A stretch of DNA of 64,000 bases, taken from contig OZ037771.1 of NCBI GenBank assembly GCA_964035545.1, forward strand, positions 7,544,690 to 7,608,689, read 5' to 3'. Every line of letters starts with the position of its first letter. Position 1 is the stretch's first letter. Origin of the DNA: Bugula neritina. Lineage: Eukaryota > Bryozoa > Gymnolaemata > Cheilostomatida > Bugulidae. Positions 1 to 11,300 of this stretch are shown here, in pieces. The notes below the pieces were generated by a model, which had not been told where the DNA came from, ran no database searches, and saw only the letters and a list, made by a program, of their open reading frames with translations. The translations under genes were made by a program, and so were the position numbers.

Positions 1-59
1 CCGCAAGTGACTGAAGCTCTAAAATGCGTGTCCTTTTATACTGGTAGAACAAAGGACCT

Positions 60-200
60 CTAGAACCTTCCACCGGGCCGATGTTCGGCAGGGGACACCG
101 ACATTTGTCATGTCGGTAACCGACACTGGAAATATCGGCAACCGACATTCGGTCTGCCTGCATCCACCTGCCGAAGTCGGTCCAACTGTCGGTTTAGATG
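60..200. repeat. GC-richer cluster of nested inverted repeats
   Basis: This stretch is richer in C and G than its surroundings. The motif ACCGACAT pairs with ATGTCGGT around position 110, and TTCGGCAGG near 83-91 is mirrored by CCTGCCGAA near 167-175, so the segment can fold as a nested hairpin. The CGACA/TGTCG core recurs several times. The rest of positions 1-516 shows no exon I can support. It may be the remains of a small foldback element or an upstream part of the gene that follows. Confidence 0.4.
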
Positions 201-516
201 AATCAACAAAAATGAACCCAACCAAGTGTATGCGTATTGTAACTTGTAATTGGGGGAAAGGGGATTAACTATTTACTATGTTGAAAGCTCAACATTAGCC
301 ATAGTGTTTAAGGTATTAGAAAGTTAGTCTACATAATTAGCTATGATTACAGTATTTAGAAAAATAGCCATAAGTAAAGTGTCAAGGGGGATAACTCTTA
401 ATATTTACCACAATAGTACATAATGCACTGTTTTAAAAATTATTCCGCAGGGCAGATAATAATATTAAGGATTAGCTATTGTATCCATGACAATAATATA
501 AATATGTATATTTTAG

Positions 517-1649
517 ACCAAGAAGAACATTGTTGCTAATGAATCCGGAGCCCAGGCCGACACTTCAGAATCTCTGGATCACTCAGGTGAAGACAATTCT
601 CAGGATGATGTGATAGACATCATTGTTTTACCTGATAGTCAAGAGAAACCCGGGCAAGCTCCCCGGCCACCACCACCACAAAGAAATGGTAAATACATAA
701 TCTTAAAAATTATTAGCAATTACCTCATGTAACTGCATTTCAACTTAATTGCAAAATATATTGCTGCAATTTAAAATCTGATTTAAAAATGTTATAATTT
801 TCATAAAATTATTGCATGCAAAAAAGAAAACAACTTTTGTGAGCTTTTGCAAAATAAAGCTTAAATAATTGAAATATTCAGCTTCTGTGAGCAAATTTTT
901 GTTGATACTATTAATGCTTAGCTTTTTCAACAGCCTCAGCAGTCAGAATGCATGCCACCGCACCTCACCTCAGGCCTCGCATGCAAGTCTACTCTCCCAA
1001 CATCTCAAACACAATACAACTGCTACCCACTCCACACATTCGCTTTTTCTCACCAAACCTAGCCTCGGTACCAGCAACACCAGGCCACCGAGTTTCACCC
1101 GCTCTTACGGGTGGCTTTGTAAGGCCCACAATTGCTCCTCCAATGGCTGCACTAACACCTGAATCACCGCTACACCAGCCAAGAGCTCCCCGATTCGTTC
1201 CTGCTCCACCAGCTCCATCTCACTCTCCAGCTATTACCATTGCACCTCGGTTTCCTTCCCTATCATGCCCTGCTCTGCCCTCTCAACCAGTCAACCAGAG
1301 CGCCAGCTGCTTACCAACTCCTTCATTTAATAATCTGCCTCTAGGAAATCACTTGCAAGCACCTAAAGAGTACATTGTCAATCCTACCAAGCTGTTTAAT
1401 GTCCGTGATGGTGTGGTGCCATATCAGGAGATTGATGGGTGTTGCTATTTCGATCCCAGCTACCTGTCTGACAAACCACCACCGGGCCTCCAATATGGCT
1501 ACCCGCAGAGAGGTAAACGGCGCAAGGCTATGCGACTTAGTAGCCGATTTCCTACACAAGCTGGCAAGTTCCACCATCATGCCAATTTCTACGTAAGAAG
1601 TTGTGCTGAAGCTACGGTGGGCCAAAGAGGAGAAAACGCAACAGAATAG
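517..1649 (+). CDS. 3' portion of an unrecognised proline-rich protein gene (two exons seen)
   Basis: Two coding exons join in phase. The first is 517-688, after an acceptor ending TTTTAG and before a GTAAAT donor. The second is a terminal exon from about 943 (940 or 934 are equally in frame) to the TAG at 1647-1649, together about 292 residues. The first exon is acidic and Ser-rich and ends in a run of prolines. The start of the second is Pro/Ala/Ser-rich and disordered-looking. The last hundred residues are less biased, with a Cys-Cys pair, aromatic residues and a basic KRRK patch. I recognise no domain. The start codon must lie in an upstream exon not identified here. A poly(A)-signal-like AATAAA lies near 1990. 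Phase agreement across the intron and the long open second exon support a real gene; its function is unknown. Confidence 0.55.
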
Positions 1650-4600
1650 AAGTATTGCTGTAAATCAAAGCTATCACCTTCTCCAATAGAGTCTCAGCCG
1701 TGTAAATTAACTTGAACATAGTGTAGGAAGTGTTGTAGCTGTGTAAAAACTCATCTAGTGCAAACAGTCTGACGTGTCACCTGGTAGTATGTGAAGGTTT
1801 TATACTCCAAACAAACTCTGCCTGTTGGCTTAATTAAGTTATTTTATTTTGTTTCTTTACCTGCTACATTTAATTTGAAATAGTCATCACTATCTCAAGA
1901 CATGCTAGAACTAATTCTGTGTTATCTATTATTTCGTCAACCATAATGCTCATACCTATATATTGTGTAACACTAAAATTACAATGAAAAATAAAACTAT
2001 GGTAGATAACTTGCAGACTAATTTTGATGACGATATCTGCATGACATTTGTCAGGATTTTTAGTTAATAAACTTATGGCTCAACAACTTGCTTAAATTAT
2101 AAGAAAAACACGCCTAAAAATTGATTTGATTAGTTGGTTTAAAAAAGAAAATTAGATTAATAAAAGGAATTAATCCATGTAAAACAGATGCTTCAGATTT
2201 TATAATTTTAACAAACATAAACTAGAATTGTGAAAGAATGCAAAAAAGAGCCATGGCTCTTTTTTGCATTGATCTGGATATTTTGTAGGATTTTGGTTTT
2301 GAGGTTTACGTAAAGCTATTGACCATGTTCTAAATTTGTGCCAGTTTTAAATCTAACAACATGCTTGCAAACTCCCAATCACTAAATAGGAAATTCAATT
2401 ATAAATAATTAGCTTGTTCTAATGAGAGCTAACCATCCTAATCATTGTCTCAGATCATTGATCTTTATCCTCTTTGATTTACTGCACAAACACCTGAGGA
2501 ACTTGAGGGTTGAAAGATAAACCATAAGGATATCTAATTTCCAATCTCTCAGTGAACTTTCTATTACTTCCAGGTTGAACTTTGTTTTTTTTATATGTTT
2601 TCTTATATTCAAATTGCATGTTTATTGGCTGTCAACAAGATTAAATTTTACTAATTGGCACCCAAACCCCATGTATTGCCTTTGCTTTAATCATTGCTTT
2701 AGTGCAAGAATTTAATTTAATTTTGATTTGCTTTTTGCTAAAGAAACTACAGTGACAAGATAAACATATTTGTGGAAAACAATACCATGTCCCCAAATGT
2801 TGCTAGTAAATCAGCCAAAAACCCTGCAAATGTATAAAACAGTGGACGTACAGTATATCATTGTAGCTTACTACTTGAGACTCTGTGTGAACTCTGAGCT
2901 AGTTACATGCAATATATTTCATGCAAATAATATACTTTATTATGGAATAAACATTTGTTAATATTAAATGCAATCCTGTTTGAAGCTGCACTGGTTTTTC
3001 TCTGCATGCATTCCATTTATTACATGAGTGAAGTATCAAGGTTTGCTTGACCTGGGCTTCTGGTTTAGGATTATAACATCACTTCTGTATTTCACACACA
3101 GAATTTTCATGGGTTAACAGAATCTCAATGCAAAACCTACTCAATGTTTAGCTGTGCATCAATAATAGAGAAATACCACAGCACTTGTTTTAGCTATGAT
3201 TTAAAAATTCCAGAAGTTAAATACAGAGTTATCTCTCTTAACATTTATAGAAGAAAAAACAAATACAATAGATTAAATTATGTATGCATGTGTAAAATGT
3301 CCTTTTTCTTTGTAAGTTATTGGCAAGTAAATTCATCAATGAGCAGTTATTACAGCAAACACTAAGCTGACAGAATTTTAGCTTTTGTCTTTATGAAAGT
3401 AAGAAAGCAAGGATTAAGCTGTAGCTGAAAACAATGTTTGGTGTTTTGTACTGTGCAGTAATGCAAATTCATATCTTAATTAATTAAAAAAAATCTCAAG
3501 CATTTATTTTTCAATTAATTACGTAGTTCAAGTTAGTCTCTCAGAAAATTGTTGAATGCAGACTGAAAACTAGAGGTTTGGAGTTCAACCAATTATAATT
3601 CACAAAGGAGTATAATTATACTACTTAGCTGCTTATATAAAAATATATTCTTATCAGAAGAAACCTCTTGACATTAGATTGAAGCTGTCAATAAGAAATA
3701 TAAGCAATTTACTTTATGTAACCATAACCTATGGAAGTATGGTAAGTTTATTGCCATTAGCATCTAATTACACTCCAACAATATGTGCAGCTTATTACTT
3801 GGGGCTGTAAATGTCCTCTAGTAATACCATAAGCCAAAACCCCAAGACTAGTCATTTCCAAAATATTTGATAATGGTTATTTTTTACTAAATATAACTTT
3901 CTTCTGCCCACTAGAATTCCGATTTTTTTGCAGTTGCAAGGCAGCTTAATTAAAAGCAAGTTCGTTTTCCATTAGGAAAGTTATTTTTACCTGATGGAGA
4001 GAATGTTTAGTTCCGATGTTTCAACTTTTTGCTTTAAATAGAAAATTCCTGTTTACTAATCAGCTAAGTTTTCGCTGAAACTAATTAGAAATACTCTATT
4101 ATAGTATCATGATAATAAGACTGAATATAAAGTTAGGCCAGAAATTAAAAAACTTCACCTTCTATGCTAGAAGACTTTAAGAAGTTTCTATAAACCTGCT
4201 AAGTCCAAGTAATTTCATGATCTATACTGCAAAACTATCTTATAGTTGTAATGCTTTTAAACACATTTAAAGCTGCAAAAAAATAATTTTCTCAAATCTC
4301 ATTTTGAAGTCCAGCAAAGTAATGGTTTAGAAATGCTACTTTGTTTTATGGATACTCAGGCCATGAATCTAGCTTTTGGGGACAGATTTAATTATACAAG
4401 ATACAATCATAATAAGAATATTGAGGGTGGAGCAGATAATGCAAGCACTTGCTCAAGGAAAAGCTGCAAGGTGTTTCAGATTTAAGCTTAAATTAATTTG
4501 ACAATCATCTAGTATTTTGGCTCATTGTCAAAATCTTCTTCTTTAAAATCTCTCATAACAGGAAAAGGCAGGTGGCTTGAAGTTTCGTGGCAATGTCAAT

Positions 4601-5427
4601 GTGGTCTAAAGTCCTACCTTAGTTTTAGTTTTTGGCAGATAGCCAACAAAGTTTTACACATCTATATATTTCTGTCTTTTTCTAGTCTTTTAGTTGTTGT
4701 ATCTCTCACTTAGTCTGGTTAGAGATAAATAAAAACTCACCCGTAGTGCAGAATTTCAACGTGAAGTTACAGTATGGCATCTTATCATTTTAAGTCATTT
4801 GGTGAAATAAGAAAAATGATTTGTCCAAATGTGATATATAAAAACTAAAAGTTTGTGATAGAACCAGCATACCTATTTTTTACTATCTATTACCTCATCT
4901 CCAGTTTTTATGGCAGCTTAATTGAAATATTTAAATGTACAACTGGAAAAATATCCTTCAATAGATTCTGGGACCTTACTATGGCAATCTGAGTTACATA
5001 CTTAGTATTCAAAAGTATATTAACAATACAGAGGAAATACCTTAATATATCTTAACATTATAATTATTTCGTCTGCAACTGTAGCCACAGTATTTATTAT
5101 GACCATGTATCTACTCATCAATATGGCTAGTCATTTAGATTGATAAATCTACTGAAATTGCAGTTTATTTCAGCAGCATTTAGTATAATTACGATCCTTT
5201 TGCTTTTCTTCCATCTAAAAATCTTATGTCTGGATATATAATTTACTATTTAAAAATCATCAACTTTGTTTTACAAAAATGTACCTCAATTTATTCAAGT
5301 GCAATAATGAAGCATTTTAATAGCCTAAATTTTTTAATTTTTTTAGCTTTTGGTTGGAAAACAGACTAAAATTCTTCTAGAAATATCATTTTCCTTACAT
5401 TTTCCATTTTACAAGTGTAAACTAACT
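1650..5427. other. intergenic AT-rich stretch without a recognised gene
   Basis: After the 3' UTR of the proline-rich gene I see no exon with convincing coding character. Open frames are short and compositionally like the background. The one clear structure is the palindrome at 2237-2270. Confidence 0.5.
2237..2270. repeat. perfect 34-bp palindrome
   Basis: A perfect inverted repeat with no spacer is centred on CCATGG: each 17-bp arm is the exact reverse complement of the other, beginning AATGCAAAAAAGAG. No gene or recognised element accounts for it. Confidence 0.85.
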
Positions 5428-5498
5428 GTCCCCACCAAGAATTGAACGGTAGTCCACTAACTTGTAAGCGAGCTGGTTAACCATCACACTATGGGGGC
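5428..5498 (-). pseudogene. tRNA-Val(TAC)-like pseudogene or SINE head
   Basis: On the minus strand a 71-nt segment starts GCCCCCATAGTGT and ends TGGGGAC. Six of seven acceptor-stem positions pair. An A-box-like TAGTGTGATGGTT and a B-box-like GTTCAATTC sit at normal spacing. The anticodon-loop position reads CTTACAA, giving TAC (Val). The D and anticodon stems pair poorly, so this is more likely a tRNA relic or a tRNA-derived repeat head than a working tRNA. Confidence 0.5.
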
Positions 5499-7075
5499 TA
5501 CTGGGGAATCTCAATATCACAATGTTCTGCAAGTTAAGCAATTAGTAGACAAGTGCAAGCAGATCATTAAAAGGATGTATATTGTCAAAATGTCTTTCTG
5601 TGTATACAGCAAGAGCATGAGTGTAAAATTTGCCATAGATTGAGCTTATTTTGTCAACTAGTTTCTGAAATTAGCAACCATGAGGTCAAAGGTTAAATCT
5701 CCACAATCAAAATGTTTTGCCTGCTTTATGGAGTCAAATTCAGTCAGTTTTAAGATGTCAAACATTAAATTAATTACAAATTTTCTGTTTCAGACATACG
5801 CTGAGATGATATGCAAATGATACAAACAAAGACAGTGAGAAAAGCATACCACTTACTAGCTGATCTGTAATGTTATGCGTGACACTATGATAATTTCATC
5901 CCGCAAGTTCAAAGTTATGTCGAAGACTGTTAATTGATGAAAAATAGCTGTTTTATGAGAGACACCATCTCCTTTAAATTCAATTTCAAACCTTCCCTCC
6001 CATAAATTGCCTAATGTATCGGAAAAGAAAAGTTATGATATCTGACGAGGAATATAAGCAAGGAAAAGATTAATGATCATTATAATGTGCTAAGAGTTTC
6101 GTAATAGGAGTACTGATCAAGTTAAACAGAAACAAATTGATGGTAATTAGAATCATAATGGATATTTACATCATTTCTCAGACGAGAATGTTTCCGATTA
6201 AACGGCATGAAAAATCTGCGCATTCCAATAAATGTACTATTCTTCAACCTTCAATGGAAGAATAATTGCCAATAACTATTATTAGTTAGCACTGAGAAAG
6301 CAATAAAATATAATCAAAATTTCAACTTCACATATGCAGTATGCACTTCGTATTATAGGAAATTTGAGAAAAGTAAATTTGCTGAAATGACCTATTTAAT
6401 CTTCAGTAACAAATCTCAGTCTACATGAGAAGTTGTGAAACTATTTATGAAAATTCTTGGGGTAATGCCTACTATAACCACACTCGAGTATGCATCATTT
6501 TATATTTAGTTTTATGGTAGCAAATACGTTTATCTTGGCATTAGATTTGGGTAATACTTCATGGTATTTTAGTATGTAGGTATTGTGAAGTGGTTACCTT
6601 ATCAAGGGAAGGTTGTTTAATAGCTATACGAAAAGCATTTAATTTAGTGAGGGTTGGGGTTCCACAGCCCTTCTTAGACCAATAGATTTAAATTAGGGCT
6701 ATTTTGTAATAGCTTAACAAGGCCAAAACGACGGTTATAAATAAACCAAATTTGCATATATACGGCTATTTTTAATTGTTCAAACAATGTGTTGCCAATT
6801 GCTTCACAAATGTTTGAATATTTCAACACTGAGATACAACTGACTAGTTTAACCAAGTTGTCGGACTAATTGAACCGGATTTCTGCATACACCTTTGGCG
6901 AAAACTTGGCCAATTTAATTCAATTTGACAACGTATCAGCCTGTGTTCAATGCATACAGGCTGATACGTTGCGGGAGTATTTTTTATAGGTAAAGCTCTA
7001 TCAGCATATTATTTAACTCCCTTGCAACCAGATGCTTTCTGTTAAGTTTCCAGTATTTAGGCTCTTTCTGTGTCA
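5499..7075. other. intergenic, no gene seen
   Basis: AT-rich sequence with no supportable exon. The only notable item is the hairpin at 6929-6971. Confidence 0.45.
6929..6971. repeat. perfect 16-bp stem hairpin with 11-nt loop
   Basis: Left arm 6929-6944 (CAACGTATCAGCCTGT) is exactly complementary to right arm 6956-6971, separated by an 11-nt loop. The stem is GC-richer than the flanks. It is not a terminator context and no adjacent gene explains it. Confidence 0.85.
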
Positions 7076-7537
7076 TGAATATTTATATAGAGTAGTATAG
7101 ACATTATATAGAGTAGTATAGATATTATATAGAGTAGTATAGATATTATATAGAGTAGTATAGATATTATATAGAGTAGTATAGATATTATATAGAGTAG
7201 TATAGATATTATATAGAGTAGTATAGATATTATATAGAGTAGTATAGGTATTATATAGAGTAGTATAGATATTATATAGAGTAGTATAGATATTATATAG
7301 AGTAGTATAGCTATTATATAGAGTAGTATAGCTATTATATAGAGTAGTATAGATATTATATAGAGTAGTATAGCTATTATATAGAGTAGTATAGCTATTA
7401 TATAGAGTAGTATAGCTATTATATAGAGTAGTATAGATATTATATAGAGTAGTATAGATATTATATAGAGTAGTATAGATATTATATAGAGTAGTATAGA
7501 TATTATATAGAGTAGTATAGATATTATATAGAGTAGT
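7076..7537. repeat. 21-bp minisatellite, about 22 copies
   Basis: A tandem array of a 21-bp unit (ATTATATAGAGTAGTATAGAT and one-base variants) has 21 full copies plus a partial one. Because 21 is a multiple of three, one minus-strand frame stays open through the whole array and would read a seven-residue unit (TTLYNIY with I/S/T/V variants). Variants cluster: three S units, then I, then two S units, suggesting local spread of variants. I treat it as non-coding satellite DNA. Confidence 0.9.
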
Positions 7538-8380
7538 TATATCAAAACATATCATATAACCACTAGATCGACAAGCTGATAAAAGCAAAACTTCAATACA
7601 ATACAATGCAGTGTCACCATCTGTCAAGAACACTTTTTTGGGACAGGTTTAATATAACAGGATGTTAGAACAAGGTTGACAAGAGCGATAACTTTATGTG
7701 CATGAAGTGTTTAATGACGTGGGGTGGATGTTATTATTATGTGAGAACAATATGTGATAGCATTGTAAGCCGCTATTAAACGGATAACTAAGTTTATGAT
7801 CTAAAATAGCTAAAGCCCATCCCCTCACCCCCCTATTACCACTAATTGTGATTAAAAAATTAATGCTGGGCAAGCATTATATGTGTACAAAAAATTTGAT
7901 GCATCAATAGAGGCCAAAGTTTTTCAAAGCAACTTATATTTCTATGCAATGATTTATTTAGGTTTATCAAAATGCTCCGGATTTTTAATAAAGAAAACGT
8001 AGCGAGATAAAGCTGTTTCCAGCCAGCTAAGAAATGATATGATCTTTGTTCCTCAAGTTTGTACTGAATAGCTGCTAACAGTTGAGCTATATACCTACAC
8101 AAAGGTTGTTTCTGATTAGTCTTCATATTTAGTTAAATACTCTAATCTTTACGGCTCAACGTCATACAAGGCGTAGCCTTTTCATCGCCATGGTTACTCA
8201 ACTACAGAGATGCCAACACGTTTTTTTTCTCCTAATGTTGTGAGCTACATGTCAGAGAACAAACAGATGTCATTGGTTAGCAGGTCTGTCTGTCAAAGCC
8301 ATTTTATGTATCCTTATAGAAAAATGGATTAATTATCAGATTACTTTAAGACTTCCCAACTGAAAGCTGCTTTGGCTAAA
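7538..8380. other. upstream flank of the WAP gene, no gene seen
   Basis: No coding exon is supportable here. The stretch presumably holds the promoter and 5' UTR of the gene starting at 8381, but I cannot point to a definite core promoter motif. Confidence 0.4.
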
Positions 8381-11300
8381 ATGTCTCCGTTATATTTGGT
8401 GAGTTTAAACCACATTCAGAAAATACTTTAACTAATAAACCATATACTAATCATTAGGAAATATGTATGGTTTTAATACATATTCTCTTTCAAAGATTTT
8501 TTGTGTAAACAAATATGTAAAAATTTTATTTTTTCTGTTATTACTGATGAAGTATGAATTTGTAACAAAGTTTTTTATAGTGTCTGATATAGTGAATTTC
8601 AGTAATATGTGTTTGAGCACTACTTTGTGTTGTGTGGTTTTATACTTGACAAACTTTTATACATATAAGGTTTTATTTAATAAGGTAATTGTATTGTATT
8701 ATATATTATATTATATATATTATGTTCCATATCATAATATATACAATATAATACAAATGCATTATATACAATTTTAATAATATGTTGTCATTATATTTTA
8801 TTATGCAATATATTATATAATACAACATATGTTATAAAATATGTTGTATATTACAATATATATATTATATTGCATATATTATATTACATATATTTTATTA
8901 CATATACTATATTAAATATATTATGTTACATATTGTATTTTATATATTATATTGCATATATTATATACCCTATTACATGTATTATTTGATTTACAGCTAA
9001 AGGTTACGATACTGACTGTGGTATGTGTTTGTGGAGTGACTTACAGTCAGACTCCTCTATGGATGAGAAGAGTAAGTAGAAACTCTGATTACTCTAAAGT
9101 TAATGAGACCATAAAATCACTGATCTGAATGTGATCCTTGAGATTATAGACTTACAGATTTATAAAATATTAATCATGACTCTGGCTTATAAAAAGTTTA
9201 ATCCACTGCATATACTTGTACTATGTGTTGATGCAGCGCATTAAGGTTTACAGAATTATGCGGAAACACACTTTAGGTTGCGACATACAATAATAATATT
9301 ACATATTATGTGTCATTGGCTACGTTTAAAAACAACTTAGTTGATTTACAGAAGCTAAACTTATTTAAAGTATTTTATTACCAAAAAAAGTTTGAAGTTA
9401 TAAATGAATTTAACATTCCTTGAAGACTTGTAAACATAGAAAACTACAGATTTTACCCTCTATCCTTTTCTTGGGTGAACATGATAAATAGCTCTGTAAT
9501 AGCCTAATAATTCCATAAAAATTATTAGTTTGGTTCAAGTTTTAAATTCTGAATAGAAGACAAAATCTTGTTTGCAAGCTCCAGGCACAGAAAAACTAAC
9601 CGTATAAAATGATTTATAGTTGTATTATATAGTATTGATGGTTGTCTGTCAAAAATGAAAGGACGTAGTATGTAATGTATTCTTCAACTCTCTAAATTAA
9701 ATGTGATCTATAGAGTAAAAGTGCGGTAATATGTAACAGCAGTTTGTTTTATGGCCCCTCAAATGGTGGTACCAATACCACGAAGGAAATTGGATTAAAG
9801 CAATTTAGTAGGTAATATATTTCTGTTTGAGTATTGCTTCATTAAGGCAAATTTAAATAGAGTTGATATATTTTCCAAACGGGTAATTCAACTTGTGATT
9901 TAATGCAAATGTTTGATACAGCTAATTAAAAATACTAGAAAAGTGTGTGACTGAAGAGCACTTAAATCATATTCAGTTACGCCACAGCATTTTAAACCTC
10001 ACCTGGAAATACCTGAGTTAGAATTTGACTTCTTGTTTTAATTCAAAATTACCTGCATTAGAATAAATAATGTTTGCACCTTGTGTTGAGTATCACTGTT
10101 TTGAGTATTGGTTGGCAATGTGCACTCAAAGATAGTTTAATTTAGAATAAGTTGAGGATGCTTCACATCTTAGTTTTTAGCTAATATCATTGCCTAGGAT
10201 TAAATTATCTCAACACTTTGAAAAGTTAAAATTTTCATAAATCAAATATTTTAATGCAAGACTAATATCAATTATTAGGGTTTGAAGTAATTGATAAATC
10301 AAGCTTGAATGTTTAAAAATGAGCCTTCCTTTGCAAATGCACACTTTATGGTGATTAAAGAAGTCTGCATTGGCATCAGCCAGCTAAGCCAAACCAATCT
10401 TTATAATATTTGTGGAATGCATAATACCAAAAGAAAAATATTTTGAGCAAAGACCTAATCTTTTAATGTGTCAACTTGTTAGAGTAAAAGCTATTTTATT
10501 GGAAATAATTAGGGAGTACCATGTTGACGCTTTTGCATTCCGATTTTCAGTTTGAAGCCTAAACTCCAACGTGTGTATTATTCAAGGTTAGGGCACCAAA
10601 TTGCAAGACCTGAGGTCAGTGTCTAGAATCCCAGTGAGTGCAAATAATATATTAAAACTCTAACTTGTGTTTTATTGAAGTTTGAATTCATTGCAGAAGC
10701 CAGTTTGTCCTCCCGCCTACAAGATCAATGTGGCGATAAGGTTTGACGGAAGACCAAACTTCTTGCGTGGACCTTGTTCTATAAGCAGCCCAAGACGAGA
10801 CACGTGCAGAAGGCGGATGTCATGCTGCGAGAACTCACGAGGAGTTCACTTGTGCATCCGGGCCAGAGTCTATCAGCCCAAATACAGAACAGGAAGTAAA
10901 AGTCGCGCCCAGCCGTCACCGCCTCCACCTCCAGTGCCAGTTCAAAGCAGCATAATGCTGAATGGTAAGGAGCTATACTAACCCTTCAACTGCTCTACTT
11001 TCTGCTGGTTTTTCCGATTTCAAAAGTAAAAATGAACATCAAAGTACCGATTAGATAGGGAAGTGGTTTGAAAGTTGTATCAGTAAAACCTTATTTGAAT
11101 AAGCAAAGCAATATTATCATTTATTAAATGAGATAGTAAGATCTAGCATTTGGAAAAATAATCAAAGAAATAATACTTGTAATAATATTGCATGCAAGAT
11201 AGCCATATACTATGATATAATAATGTTTAATGTCGTGATACAATACACAATACTACATGATATTATTTTATAGACTGTTGAAATGCAACAAAAATATGTT

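Noticed and set aside
7076-7537. Possible CRISPR array
   Set aside because: Units are head-to-tail with no spacers and the genome is clearly eukaryotic; it is a minisatellite.
8463-8777. 104-codon plus-strand frame
   Set aside because: It lies in WAP intron 1 and runs into the AT repeat. The Phe/Tyr/Leu-rich reading follows from AT content.
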